In this document: positions 25,791 to 33,994 of the stretch, one piece after another
Numbering within the stretch: the stretch's first letter is position 1
How the letters are laid out: each line of letters opens with the position of its first letter
Source: Paenibacillus agilis
GTDB taxonomy: Bacteria > Bacillota > Bacilli > Paenibacillales > Paenibacillaceae
NCBI RefSeq assembly: GCF_007786455.1
Contig: NZ_VNJK01000001.1
Coordinates: forward strand, 1,262,074 to 1,326,073
DNA length: 64,000 bases
Direction of reading: 5' to 3'
Notes under the pieces: generated by a model
Database searches by the model: none
What the model was told of the DNA's origin: nothing
Seen by the model: only the letters and a program-made list of their open reading frames with translations
Program-made: the position numbers and the translations under genes

Positions 25791-27449
25791 TTGAAGACAT
25801 TTGCAGAATTTGGTTTAGATCCTAAGGTTCTTCAAGCAATTACAGAGTTAGGATTTGAAGAATCAACACCAATTCAAGAAAAAGCGATTCCTGTAGCGAT
25901 GACGGGGAGCGACATGATTGGACAAGCTCAAACAGGTACGGGTAAGACGGCCGCTTTCGGTATCCCGCTAATTTCTAAAATCGACGTTGAAGATGAGCGA
26001 GTAGTTGCGCTTGTTATGACACCGACACGTGAGCTAGCTATTCAAGTAGCAGAAGAGATCGGAAAGCTTTCTCGTTTTAAAGGAGTTCGTTCTTTGCCGA
26101 TTTACGGTGGCCAAGATATCGGTCGTCAGATCCGTGCAATGAAAAAACGCCCACATATTATTATCGGTACACCAGGTCGTTTGCTTGATCATATTAATCG
26201 TAAGACAATTCGTCTCTCTGATGTGACTACAGTCGTATTGGATGAAGCGGATGAAATGTTGGATATGGGCTTCATGGAAGACATCACTAGCATTCTTAGC
26301 CAAGTTCCAGATGAGCGTCAAACAATGTTGTTCTCTGCAACAATGCCTCCTAACATTCAGAAGTTGGCAAACACGTTCTTGAAGAACCCAGAGCATGTAT
26401 CCGTAATGCCGAAGCAAGTTAGTGCTCCGCTTATTGAGCAATGCTATATGGAAATTCCTGAGCGCTCGAAGTTCGATGCACTTAGCCGCTTGTTGGATAT
26501 GGAGTCTCCTGACCTTGCAATCGTATTTGGACGTACAAAGCGTCGTGTAGATGAGTTGGCAGAAGCATTGCAGAAGCGCGGCTATACTGCTGATGGTCTA
26601 CATGGTGACTTGTCCCAGAATCAGCGCGATAATGTTATGCGTAAATTCCGCGATGGCAGTATCGATGTGCTTGTAGCAACTGACGTTGCTGCACGTGGAC
26701 TTGATGTATCTGGTGTAACGCATGTAATTAACTTTGACCTTCCGCAAGATCCAGAGTCTTATGTACACCGTATCGGTCGTACAGGACGTGCTGGTAAAGA
26801 AGGAAGTGCTTGGTCGTTCGTTACTCCGCGTGAGATTGATCACTTGCACTTTATTGAACGCGTAACACGCCATCGTATTGCACGCAAGCCAATTCCAAGC
26901 TTGGCTGAAGCGATCGAAGGTAAACAACGTGTTGTTGCTGAGCGTCTACTTGATGTATTGCAAGCTGGCGATCTTCAAGAGTACAAAGCGATTGCAATTC
27001 AATTGTTGGATCAAACGGATTCTGTTCACCTTCTGTCTGCAGCGTTCAAGCTTCTGACTGGTGAGAAGAAAGATGTTAATATTCAACTTACACCAGAAGA
27101 TCCTATCCGTGCGAAGCGTCGCAAACCGGATGTACGCACAAGCGGTCGTAAATTGTCCGCGCCATATGGCGGCCGTGGCCGTTCTTATGGTAACCGTGAA
27201 GGCGGCGGTGGAGATCGTCGTCGTGAAGGTGGTACTGGTGGTGGAGATCGTCGTCGTGAAGGCGGCGGCGGTGGTGGATACCGCGGTAACCGTGATTCTC
27301 GTGGTGGCGAGCGCGGTGAGTATCGTGGTAACAATGGTGGCAACGGCGGTCAACGTCGTGAGAACAATGATCGTGGCGGTGAGCGCCAAGATCGTCGTCC
27401 GCGTCGTCCGTACGAAGGCAACCGTACTCGCTCAACAGATAGCGAATAA
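25791..27449 (+). CDS. cshA: DEAD-box ATP-dependent RNA helicase CshA
   Basis: A 552-residue helicase for ribosome assembly and mRNA decay, working with the degradosome and in the cold. Q motif (FEESTPIQ), Walker A (AQTGTGKT), PTREL, DEAD, SAT and the HRIGRTGR motif are all present. A CshA-type dimerisation region follows ([18 protein letters not shown]) and then a basic RGG-type tail rich in [10 protein letters not shown] repeats that binds RNA. GAAGGAG fits the TTG at 25791 with a 10-base gap; the ATG at 25782 is only one base from it and the ORF start at 25758 has no site. It is preceded by a structured leader and followed by a terminator. Confidence 0.93.
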   Translation: MKTFAEFGLDPKVLQAITELGFEESTPIQEKAIPVAMTGSDMIGQAQTGTGKTAAFGIPLISKIDVEDERVVALVMTPTRELAIQVAEEIGKLSRFKGVRSLPIYGGQDIGRQIRAMKKRPHIIIGTPGRLLDHINRKTIRLSDVTTVVLDEADEMLDMGFMEDITSILSQVPDERQTMLFSATMPPNIQKLANTFLKNPEHVSVMPKQVSAPLIEQCYMEIPERSKFDALSRLLDMESPDLAIVFGRTKRRVDELAEALQKRGYTADGLHGDLSQNQRDNVMRKFRDGSIDVLVATDVAARGLDVSGVTHVINFDLPQDPESYVHRIGRTGRAGKEGSAWSFVTPREIDHLHFIERVTRHRIARKPIPSLAEAIEGKQRVVAERLLDVLQAGDLQEYKAIAIQLLDQTDSVHLLSAAFKLLTGEKKDVNIQLTPEDPIRAKRRKPDVRTSGRKLSAPYGGRGRSYGNREGGGGDRRREGGTGGGDRRREGGGGGGYRGNRDSRGGERGEYRGNNGGNGGQRRENNDRGGERQDRRPRRPYEGNRTRSTDSE

Positions 27450-27465
27450 GAATAGGAAATGTAAT

Positions 27466-27517
27466 AAGGGACTTCCTCCCAAGCAGTTAATAGCTGCTTG
27501 GGAGGAGTCCCTTTTTC
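27466..27517 (+). terminator. Terminator after cshA
   Basis: AAGGGACT.CCTCCCAAGCAG pairs with CTGCTTGGGAGG.AGTCCCTT and is followed by a T run. It is among the longest stems in the window. Confidence 0.92.
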
Positions 27518-27656
27518 TGTAAAAATGCTATAAAAACTAGAATATACCTCAACCTAAGTCGGGGTTTTATATACGTCTCTGGTTCATAGTGGAAACTCAT
27601 CTTCGTATCTAAAATGTAAGTAACGACATAATTGAATGATGGGTGGATTTAATCAC

Positions 27657-28247
27657 ATGAACATTAAAAATAGAAAAGTATATGTACTACTTTCCGATAC
27701 AGGTTCGTGGCTATCTCAATGTATTAAATGGTATACAGATAAGCCGTTGAATCATTGCTCTATTGTACTGGATGAAGAGTTGCAAGAAATATATAGCTTT
27801 GGTCGCACGAGGGGGATGCATCCTTTAACAGGAGGATTTGTGAAGGAAAACCTTGAAGGTGATCTTATTAGATCGCCTTTTCGTCCTACACTTGGGGCGT
27901 TGTACAGCTGCGAAGTAAGTGAAGAGCAGTACGAAATCATACGCCAGCGAATACGATATGTTGATAAGCGCAAAGATAGCTACAAATATAACTTGTTAGG
28001 ACTGTTCGGGATTGCGCTTAAAGTACGGATTGAACGGAATCAAGCTTATTTTTGCTCGCAGTTCGTTGCAGAGTTATTTACATATGCGGGAATTGACTTG
28101 TTTGAACAAGCTGCAGAATGGATTACCCCTGATGACTTTCGAAAATGTTCGAGATTGAAGCTAGAGTACAAGGGCGATCTGAGAATGCTCGCAGCAGATC
28201 GCCCTTTGCCCTATGCTCAAACTCTGTGGAATACACGTGTGTCGTAA
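27657..28247 (+). CDS. Permuted papain-fold (NlpC/P60 superfamily, YiiX-like) hydrolase
   Basis: A 196-residue soluble protein. LNHCSIVLDE near the N terminus and YFCSQFVAELF near the middle have the histidine-then-cysteine order of circularly permuted NlpC/P60 proteins such as YiiX and lecithin-retinol-acyltransferase-like amidases. There is no signal peptide, so a cytoplasmic amidase or thioesterase is likely; the substrate is unknown. GGTGGA precedes the ATG at 27657, while the ATG at 27636 has no site. Its last codons include a perfect 12-base inverted repeat (28170-28181 and 28195-28206). Confidence 0.65.
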   Translation: MNIKNRKVYVLLSDTGSWLSQCIKWYTDKPLNHCSIVLDEELQEIYSFGRTRGMHPLTGGFVKENLEGDLIRSPFRPTLGALYSCEVSEEQYEIIRQRIRYVDKRKDSYKYNLLGLFGIALKVRIERNQAYFCSQFVAELFTYAGIDLFEQAAEWITPDDFRKCSRLKLEYKGDLRMLAADRPLPYAQTLWNTRVS

Positions 28248-28318
28248 GTTAATGGTTTGTGCGCCAATAGATTATGCTCGAACTGGATTAAGCGCAAGCA
28301 GCTGCCGGTGAAAGCATA

Positions 28319-28346
28319 GGAGAGGGAGTTCCTCTCCTTGCTTGTT
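28319..28346. terminator. Hairpin between convergent genes
   Basis: GGAGAGG, loop GAGTT, CCTCTCC, then TTGCTTGTT on the plus strand. It can end the papain-fold gene and perhaps the YjcZ gene from the other side, though the T run is broken. Confidence 0.55.
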
Positions 28347-28363
28347 GGAAGGGCGCCGTTTCC

Positions 28364-28492
28364 TTAGAAGCAGATGGCACGGGAGATGATGACGAGTAGG
28401 ATAAAGAGTACCAAAATGCAACCTATTCCAGTACCGAATCCGTAACCGCCACCGCATCCACCATAACCGCCGCCGTATCCGAGTTGACCCAT
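28364..28492 (-). CDS. YjcZ family small protein
   Basis: A 42-residue protein with a glycine/tyrosine-rich N terminus (GYGGGYGGCGGGYGFG) and one C-terminal membrane segment (CILVLFILLVIISRA). This is the YjcZ/YtbE-like family of spore-associated small proteins of Bacillus and Paenibacillus. AAGGAGG is seven bases before the ATG, which makes the short start clear. A second copy sits at 55728-55820. A role in the spore is known only by association. Confidence 0.88.
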   Translation of the reverse strand: MGQLGYGGGYGGCGGGYGFGTGIGCILVLFILLVIISRAICF

Positions 28493-28657
28493 TGTATTAC
28501 CTCCTTCAAGACTCTTGTTTTGAATCACTGTATATACTATGCAGGCTATCGCACTTGGCATGGATATTCACCCACTCGAGAGAAATTAGGCACTGGTCTA
28601 AGGGTGGGCTTTGTATTATAGTTACATTATAGAGGCAGCATGGAGGAGGAATTGTGG

Positions 28658-29380
28658 TTGGAAACTAGAGGGATTATGGGTGGGTTGTATCGCATTAGCG
28701 AATGGATTATGCGAATCTCGGTGACGAACATTTTATGGTTGCTGTGTTCGGCTCCTTTTTTCTTTTGTTTTGTAATGATGCTCATTATGGCCAACAGTAA
28801 TTTTATGAATGAAGTGTTGCAGATGAAATGGTTAATGGGGATTTTGGCTCCATTTACGTTATTTCCAGCAACGGCAGCAATGTTCTCTGTTACTCGCAAG
28901 TGGGTGATGGGGGATGTAGATGCGAAACTGCTTAAGACATTTTTTAGCTCATACAAGGCCAACTACAAACAAGCGATGCTTGGTGGTATTTTTTATACCG
29001 TTTTAGCTGTCATTATGTATGCAGGTTATACGATATACATGACAGAGATGCAATCCATGCAGGTGCTTGGAATTATGGTATTGGCTATGTTAGTTGTGTT
29101 TCTTGCGTCACTATTTAACTTTTTCTCGATTATTGCTCATTACCACGCGACTACTTTGCAGGTAATTAAGAATAGCATATTTATGACGATTTTCCGTCCG
29201 ATCCGTGTGGTTGTATCTGGAATTGTGAGCGTTGCCATCTTGTTTATGGGATTGAAATATCCAGTGATCATCATCTTCGGGGCGGGTTCATTGATTGCTT
29301 ATCTATCGTTCTTTAACTTTTACCTCACTTATCAGAAGCTTCAGCAAGCAGTGGAGGCCCGAGAAGCAGCAGAAAGTTAG
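28658..29380 (+). CDS. YesL family membrane protein (DUF624)
   Basis: A 240-residue protein with six hydrophobic segments in the YesL arrangement: MGGLYRISEWIMRISVTNILW at the start, FPATAAMFSVTRKWVMGD after helix 2, and FYLTYQKL at the end. Family members often accompany carbohydrate uptake and rhamnogalacturonan genes, but no such genes are here. The ATG at 28640 overlaps its own GGAGGAGG; that site is correctly spaced for the TTG at 28658, so I use TTG. It is a single-gene unit. Confidence 0.85.
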   Translation: METRGIMGGLYRISEWIMRISVTNILWLLCSAPFFFCFVMMLIMANSNFMNEVLQMKWLMGILAPFTLFPATAAMFSVTRKWVMGDVDAKLLKTFFSSYKANYKQAMLGGIFYTVLAVIMYAGYTIYMTEMQSMQVLGIMVLAMLVVFLASLFNFFSIIAHYHATTLQVIKNSIFMTIFRPIRVVVSGIVSVAILFMGLKYPVIIIFGAGSLIAYLSFFNFYLTYQKLQQAVEAREAAES

Positions 29381-29451
29381 GATTCGAATGGAAGCATGTT
29401 AGGTTGTTTCTATAAAGATTGTGTAAAATGTTTACTTATCCCGATTATGAA

Positions 29452-29480
29452 TTGCTTTTGTCTAATGGATTCACTATAAT
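29452..29480 (+). promoter_or_regulatory. Sigma-A promoter of the candidate 6S RNA
   Basis: TTGCTT (29452-29457), a 17-base spacer and TATAAT (29475-29480). The expected start, 29487, is exactly the first base of the closing stem. Confidence 0.8.
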
Positions 29481-29486
29481 GAGTTT

Positions 29487-29670
29487 ATATCCTGCAATGT
29501 ACGTCACGGTTTTCGTTGTTTTGAACCAATGTTTGTTTCACGGGAGTTCGATATCTAGGCGTTGCTGACAGGCTTTCCTTTTGCGTAAGTAGTCAAATTC
29601 GTCTGTGAGGACACCCACCTGCCAGAGCAGGTTCAGAAACATTAAAGCCGAACGGCAATTGCGGGTATAA
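29487..29670 (+). ncRNA. ssrS: Candidate 6S RNA
   Basis: This 486-base gap has no ORF but a perfect promoter and a terminator. The transcript starts ATATCCTGCAAT, which pairs with ATTGCGGGTAT at 29658-29668 to close a long rod, as in 6S RNA. GTTTTGAACCAAT at transcript positions 32-44 corresponds in place and in sequence to the product-RNA template region of B. subtilis 6S-1. The 3' half (ACACCCACCTGC, then GCAGGTTCAGAAAC) resembles Firmicute 6S sequences as I remember them. 6S RNA mimics an open promoter and sequesters sigma-A RNA polymerase in stationary phase. The 3' end is approximate. Confidence 0.75.
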
Positions 29671-29683
29671 CTGAAATAACAAT

Positions 29684-29723
29684 GCCTTCAAGGTGAATGA
29701 GAATTCGCTTGAAGGCTTTTTTT
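29684..29723 (+). terminator. Terminator of the candidate 6S RNA
   Basis: GCCTTCAAG pairs with CTTGAAGGC and is followed by seven T residues. Confidence 0.88.
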
Positions 29724-29867
29724 GTTCCATTCAACACTCGTTTGTGTAGGATTCGATGAATACTGCAAGACTTTTCGACATTTAGCCTTTCCAGTTAGCG
29801 AACAACAATGCTAAACTAGAGATGAGTATATAAGCAAAGGGTAGTAGAGTAAAGGAGGAACACGCTG

Positions 29868-30260
29868 TTGTCATTCAAGCGCACACTCGCTGGTCTGTTT
29901 CGAAGCTTTGAATCGAGCAGTGACCGAGCTAAAGATCCCAAGTTAAAGACGCACTATTATCAACTTTCCAAAGAAAAAACATGGGCAGAGGTTACTTCTA
30001 CCTTAAAAAAAATGCAAGGCTACAAAGTGCTGCATGAGGTGCCTTCAGTAGGGGAAATTACATTAGAGAAACGAACGATGACTGGACGAGCCATGGATAT
30101 TACCGTCTCCCTGATATCTGTTGGTCCATCGAAGACTGCTGTTGATGTGTACTCTGCTTCTCGGGGTGGCATGGGGGACTTAGGGTCGAACTATCGGGTT
30201 GTAATGGAATTATTCGATGTGTTTGATAAGAAATTGTCTTCTTATGTAATAAGAGGCTGA
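29868..30260 (+). CDS. Conserved-looking protein of unknown function
   Basis: A 130-residue soluble protein without signal peptide or membrane segment. The pattern of a KTWAEVTSTLKKM helix, the EITLEKRTMTGRAMDITVSL strands and DVYSASRGGMGDLGSNYR is reminiscent of DUF1499-type proteins, but I cannot place it firmly. AAAGGAGG lies nine bases before a TTG start codon. It stands alone between the 6S RNA and a terminator shared with tpx. No function is proposed. Confidence 0.7.
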   Translation: MSFKRTLAGLFRSFESSSDRAKDPKLKTHYYQLSKEKTWAEVTSTLKKMQGYKVLHEVPSVGEITLEKRTMTGRAMDITVSLISVGPSKTAVDVYSASRGGMGDLGSNYRVVMELFDVFDKKLSSYVIRG

Positions 30261-30267
30261 ATAGAAC

Positions 30268-30310
30268 AAAGCGAGAGAAGAATGTAAATACATTCTTCCC
30301 TCGCTTTTTG
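30268..30310. terminator. Bidirectional terminator between the 130-residue gene and tpx
   Basis: AAGCGAG.GAAGAATGTA pairs with TACATTCTTC.CTCGCTT, followed by TTTTTG; the opposite side reads CTTTGTT. Confidence 0.85.
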
Positions 30311-30333
30311 CACATAGCAGCACAGAATGTGGT

Positions 30334-30852
30334 TTATAGTAAACCGCGAACCGCTTCTAATGCTTTCTCGTAGTCAGGATGCTCGCTCATTTCAGCCAAG
30401 TATTCAACATGTTGAATGGTGTTGGATGCATCTAGAACGAAGATGGAACGCATATCTAGGTGGAATTCTTTGATAAGAACGCCATATGCTTTACCGAAGC
30501 TAAGTTCTTTGTAATCGGATAGCATAACTACTTTATCTACACCAGCAGCTCCACACCAACGAGCTTGTGCAAATGGAAGGTCAGCACTTACTGTGAGTAC
30601 AACTACGTTGTCACCCAGCTCAGCTGCTGCTTCATTGAAGCGGCGAGTTTGTGTATCGCACACGCCTGTGTCAATGGATGGAACAACGCTGATAAGCTTT
30701 ACTTTACCTTCGAAGTCCTTAAGGCTTGCGAATTCGACCAATGAACGGTTAAGGTTGAAATCAGGGGCTTGATCTCCTACTTTGAGTTCTGGTCCGATAA
30801 GTGTGATTGGATTTCCTTTTAGAGTTGCAACGCCTGTGCGTTCTGTAGTCAT
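30334..30852 (-). CDS. tpx: Thiol peroxidase
   Basis: A 172-residue atypical 2-Cys peroxiredoxin that reduces hydrogen and alkyl peroxides using thioredoxin. The peroxidatic cysteine is C65 in PSIDTGVCDTQTR and the resolving cysteine C100, 35 residues later, the spacing of Tpx. The N terminus MTTERTGVATLKGNPITLIG is characteristic. GAAGGAGGATC fits the ATG at 30852; the in-frame extension to 30897 has no site. It is a single-gene unit convergent with the preceding gene. Confidence 0.95.
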   Translation of the reverse strand: MTTERTGVATLKGNPITLIGPELKVGDQAPDFNLNRSLVEFASLKDFEGKVKLISVVPSIDTGVCDTQTRRFNEAAAELGDNVVVLTVSADLPFAQARWCGAAGVDKVVMLSDYKELSFGKAYGVLIKEFHLDMRSIFVLDASNTIQHVEYLAEMSEHPDYEKALEAVRGLL

Positions 30853-31000
30853 ATGTAGATCCTCCTTCAAATTGGTGAAACGGGATAGTAAATCCATTTC
30901 ATTATAAGCGTAAAGGATAGGGTGTGTCCAATCTTCGTATGGAATGAAAATGAGCTTCGGTTGAGAAAGGTAAGGGTGGGTAAAGGAAGGAAGGGTAATA

Positions 31001-31597
31001 ATGATTTTTGAACGAAATGAAGATTGGCGAAGTTATTTAAAGTTTTACAAAGTGACGAGTTTGTTGCTTGCAGCGAATATTATTATGTATATTTTGGTCG
31101 TCGTGAACGGCGGTACGGATGATCTGGAAACGATGCTCCGTTTCGGGGCAATGCTTAAGGTGGATCTGTTTATAAATGATACATGGCGCATGTTTGCTTC
31201 AATGTTTCTGCATGCAAACTTTGAGCATCTTCTGTTTAACATGTTTACGTTGTTTGTATTTGCTCCTCCCTTGGAGCGTGCGATGGGGCATCTTCCGTAT
31301 GCGGTGCTGTATATTGCGAGTGGATTTGTTGGAAATGTCGTAAGTAACTGGGGTAATGAATGGGGCACATTGTCAGTGGGGGCTTCGGGTGCGATTTATG
31401 GTTTGTTTGGAGCTTATTTATTTGTTGGTTTGTTCTACAAACAAGCAATGGATTTCGCTACGCAGAAGACGCTTGGTGTTATTCTAGTCATTGGCATACT
31501 TCAAACGTTCCTCATTGACAGTATTAATCAATATGCTCATTTTGGAGGTTTGGCTGCGGGCTTCGTTCTATTTTGGTTGCTGCGGCGTATACGATAG
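31001..31597 (+). CDS. Rhomboid family intramembrane serine protease
   Basis: A 198-residue membrane protease with six hydrophobic segments. The catalytic serine is S129 in VGASGAIYGL and the histidine H180 in YAHFGGLAAGF; HANFEHLLFNM supplies the oxyanion-side HxxxN of helix 2. These enzymes cut substrates within the membrane. GGAAGGAAGGG precedes the ATG. The LysR gene begins 32 bases after the stop, so cotranscription is likely. Substrates are unknown. Confidence 0.92.
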   Translation: MIFERNEDWRSYLKFYKVTSLLLAANIIMYILVVVNGGTDDLETMLRFGAMLKVDLFINDTWRMFASMFLHANFEHLLFNMFTLFVFAPPLERAMGHLPYAVLYIASGFVGNVVSNWGNEWGTLSVGASGAIYGLFGAYLFVGLFYKQAMDFATQKTLGVILVIGILQTFLIDSINQYAHFGGLAAGFVLFWLLRRIR

Positions 31598-31629
31598 GAT
31601 AAATGTGAAGAACGGAGCGTTGATGGACT

Positions 31630-32523
31630 GTGGAACTTAGGCAGTTGCACTACTTTGTCAAAGTAGCGCAAAAAGAACATGTCACACAAGCAGCGGAGGA
31701 GCTGCATGTGGCTCAATCTGCGGTGAGCAGGCAGATTCACCAGCTAGAGGAAGAGCTTGGAGTTAAGCTTTTTTTGCAGAAGGGAAGAAATCTTCATTTA
31801 ACTCCTGTTGGGCAGTTATTTATGAAGCGTGCGGAAGCCATTTTGAAAGAGCTAGATCGATCTGTACAGGAAGTCCAGGAATTTATTAATCCTGAGTTGG
31901 GGGAGATTCGAATTGGATTTCCGCATAGCTTGGGTGTTCATTTAATCCCTTCGGTTGTAGCTGCTTTCCGCAAAACGCATCCGAATGTGAAGTTTCGCTT
32001 TAAACAAGGAATGTACCCTTCCCTCATTCGTGATTTGGTGCGTGCGGAAGTTGATTTGGCGTTTATTTCGCCGTTCCCTGAGGCGTCAGAGCATGTGACT
32101 GGGGAAGTCATACTTACGGAGAGGCTGTCGGCAATTTTGCCTCCTAATCATGCGCTGGCAAATGAGGAAGAGATTGATTTGGCTCAATTGAAGGATGATA
32201 CATTCGTTCTCTTTAGTCCTGGTTATTCGCTTCGTCCAATTGTGTGGGACGCATGTATTGAAGCGGGATTCACGCCAAGAATCGGTTTTGAAGGGGAAGA
32301 GACGGATACGATTCGTGGGCTCGTAGCAGCGGGTATGGGAGTGAGCTTGTTGCCTGATATGGCTTTGCGTCATACATCTGAGCTGCAACCAGTCTGTGTT
32401 AAGGTTAATAAGCCGCAAGTGACAAGGACGATCGGGCTTATCCGTCGCAAAGACGAGAAGCTGCCATTGGTGGCGCAGACGTTCCATCGCTTTTTGCTTG
32501 AATACTTTAATGTGCAATCTTAA
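31630..32523 (+). CDS. LysR family regulator, GltC-like
   Basis: A 297-residue regulator with an N-terminal winged helix (MELRQLHYFVKVAQKEHVTQ, helix-turn-helix AAEELHVAQSAVSRQI) and a periplasmic-binding-like effector domain (GEIRIGFPHSLGVHLIPSVV, GLVAAGMGVSLLPD). It closely resembles GltC, activator of glutamate synthase genes in B. subtilis, across its full length, but no gltAB is nearby, so the target is open. The start is GTG with a GGAG 12 bases upstream. It sits behind the rhomboid gene and is followed by a terminator. Confidence 0.88.
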   Translation: MELRQLHYFVKVAQKEHVTQAAEELHVAQSAVSRQIHQLEEELGVKLFLQKGRNLHLTPVGQLFMKRAEAILKELDRSVQEVQEFINPELGEIRIGFPHSLGVHLIPSVVAAFRKTHPNVKFRFKQGMYPSLIRDLVRAEVDLAFISPFPEASEHVTGEVILTERLSAILPPNHALANEEEIDLAQLKDDTFVLFSPGYSLRPIVWDACIEAGFTPRIGFEGEETDTIRGLVAAGMGVSLLPDMALRHTSELQPVCVKVNKPQVTRTIGLIRRKDEKLPLVAQTFHRFLLEYFNVQS

Positions 32524-32544
32524 TTTAGAATAGGAATCGGCTCC

Positions 32545-32579
32545 AAAAAGCCCCGTGCGCTTATGCGTACGGGGCTTTT
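32545..32579. terminator. Bidirectional terminator after the LysR gene
   Basis: AAAAGCCCCGT pairs with ACGGGGCTTTT around a GCGCTTATGCGT loop. A and T runs on the two sides serve both convergent genes. Confidence 0.9.
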
Positions 32580-32613
32580 GTCATTGTAATTAGCTCATCG
32601 AATTAAGGTTGTG

Positions 32614-33294
32614 TTAATTATCTTGGCTGCGGAAGATCATAATGTACTTGATCAGTTCCAGCAAGGATATTAGGGCTGCTGCTACATACGTTAACGCTGC
32701 TGCGTTTAATACTTTGCTAACTCCCTGCTCTTCATCATTTCTGATGAATCCTTCTGAAATCATCAGATCTCTAGCACGGCTGCTCGCATTAAACTCTACA
32801 GGTAATGTTACGAGTTGGAATGCGACTGCAGCTGAGAAGAAGATGATCCCCAGCAGAATAAGTCCAGACGCTTGGAATAGAAAACCGCCAATCAGCAAAA
32901 ATGGTGCAACACCTGAGGAAATATTCACAAGCGGGAACATACGATGGCGCAATCTTAGCATAGCGTAAGATTCCTGATCTTGAATAGCATGTCCAACTTC
33001 GTGACAGGCAACAGACAAAGCTGAGATAGAGCGTTCATAGTAAACGGGCTCTGATAGGCGTACAACTTTTTGAATCGGATCGTAATGATCTGATAAATGT
33101 CCTCTGACTGGTTCGACAGGAACATCGTACAAGCCTTGTGCATCAAGCAAGCGTCTTGCTGCTTCATAGCCAGTCAATCCGCTGGAAGCTTGTACATTAG
33201 CAAATTGGTTGAACGTACCTTTGACTCGGAATTGTGCCCATATGCTAATACCGAAGGCGATTAGGATTAGAAAATCCATTGGGTGAAAGAACAT
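32614..33294 (-). CDS. yugP: YugP-type membrane zinc metallopeptidase
   Basis: A 226-residue membrane protein with an N-terminal segment, the zinc motif HEVGH (H98-H102) in LSVACHEVGHAIQDQ, and three further membrane segments. LPVEFNASSRA carries a conserved glutamate likely to be the third ligand. YugP is widespread in Bacillota with no known substrate. GGGAGGTAATC precedes the ATG. It begins 32 bases after the MerR gene and is probably in its operon, which suggests that the regulator controls it. Confidence 0.9.
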   Translation of the reverse strand: MFFHPMDFLILIAFGISIWAQFRVKGTFNQFANVQASSGLTGYEAARRLLDAQGLYDVPVEPVRGHLSDHYDPIQKVVRLSEPVYYERSISALSVACHEVGHAIQDQESYAMLRLRHRMFPLVNISSGVAPFLLIGGFLFQASGLILLGIIFFSAAVAFQLVTLPVEFNASSRARDLMISEGFIRNDEEQGVSKVLNAAALTYVAAALISLLELIKYIMIFRSQDN

Positions 33295-33326
33295 GATGAT
33301 TACCTCCCGGGCTGGTTTATGCTGTT

Positions 33327-33776
33327 TTAAAGCATGTGTTGTTTGTCCGCGAGGGCAATTAACACATCAATGCAGGCTGCGCTTTGTGGGGCGATGCGCT
33401 GGAACAAAGACTTCGCCTGAGTTGGTTTCAGCTTGTCTAATATTGGTTGGAGTTCTTTTGCTTCGCGCTCGACCTGCTGCAAATGGACTTGCAAATCAGT
33501 CAAACGTTTGACAAGCTGCTCATCAATCGAAACTTGCTGAAGTTGTGAGAAATACTCTTTGATTTCATCAAGGGTATATTTCTCTTGTTTCATCTGAATA
33601 ATTCGTTGTAGTCGTTCTATCGTTTCCATATGGTAGAGACGATAATTCGTATCGGTTCGCTTCGTAGGCTCGATGAGGCCAAGTGAAGTATAATAATCAA
33701 TCGTTCGCTGATTGACCGAAGCTAAACGAGCTAATTCTCCGATACGCAACAGTTGATTATCCCCATCGGTTCTCAC
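33327..33776 (-). CDS. MerR family transcriptional regulator
   Basis: A 149-residue regulator with the MerR winged helix (LLRIGELARLASVNQRTIDYY, then YRLYHMETIERLQRI) and a long coiled-coil dimerisation helix. No C-terminal effector domain or cysteine cluster for metals is present; only one cysteine is seen, near the end. The most upstream start is GTG at 33776, overlapping a GAGGTGAG stretch; a TTG nine codons later would give the family's usual N terminus, so the start is uncertain. It heads a two-gene unit with yugP. Confidence 0.82.
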   Translation of the reverse strand: MRTDGDNQLLRIGELARLASVNQRTIDYYTSLGLIEPTKRTDTNYRLYHMETIERLQRIIQMKQEKYTLDEIKEYFSQLQQVSIDEQLVKRLTDLQVHLQQVEREAKELQPILDKLKPTQAKSLFQRIAPQSAACIDVLIALADKQHML

Positions 33777-33994
33777 CTCAATTCTTCTTCTTATTTTACT
33801 GCATTTTGAACAGTGCAGTCAAACATTTGGTTAAACCATAATGTTAGATAATATGACATTAAAATCACTCGAGAACTCATTTTTTAATTTATTTTTGAAT
33901 AAATGATTGTCAAAACTTACCTCGCAAGCTTATAATGTCATCATTAATCATTTATTGTGTTAGAAAATATAACATAAAAGGGGAGTGTTTCATC

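Noticed and set aside
27103-27435. Histidine- and aspartate-rich antisense frame opposite the cshA tail
   Set aside because: It is the mirror of the low-complexity GGC/CGT codons for the RGG tail; no ribosome site and no family.
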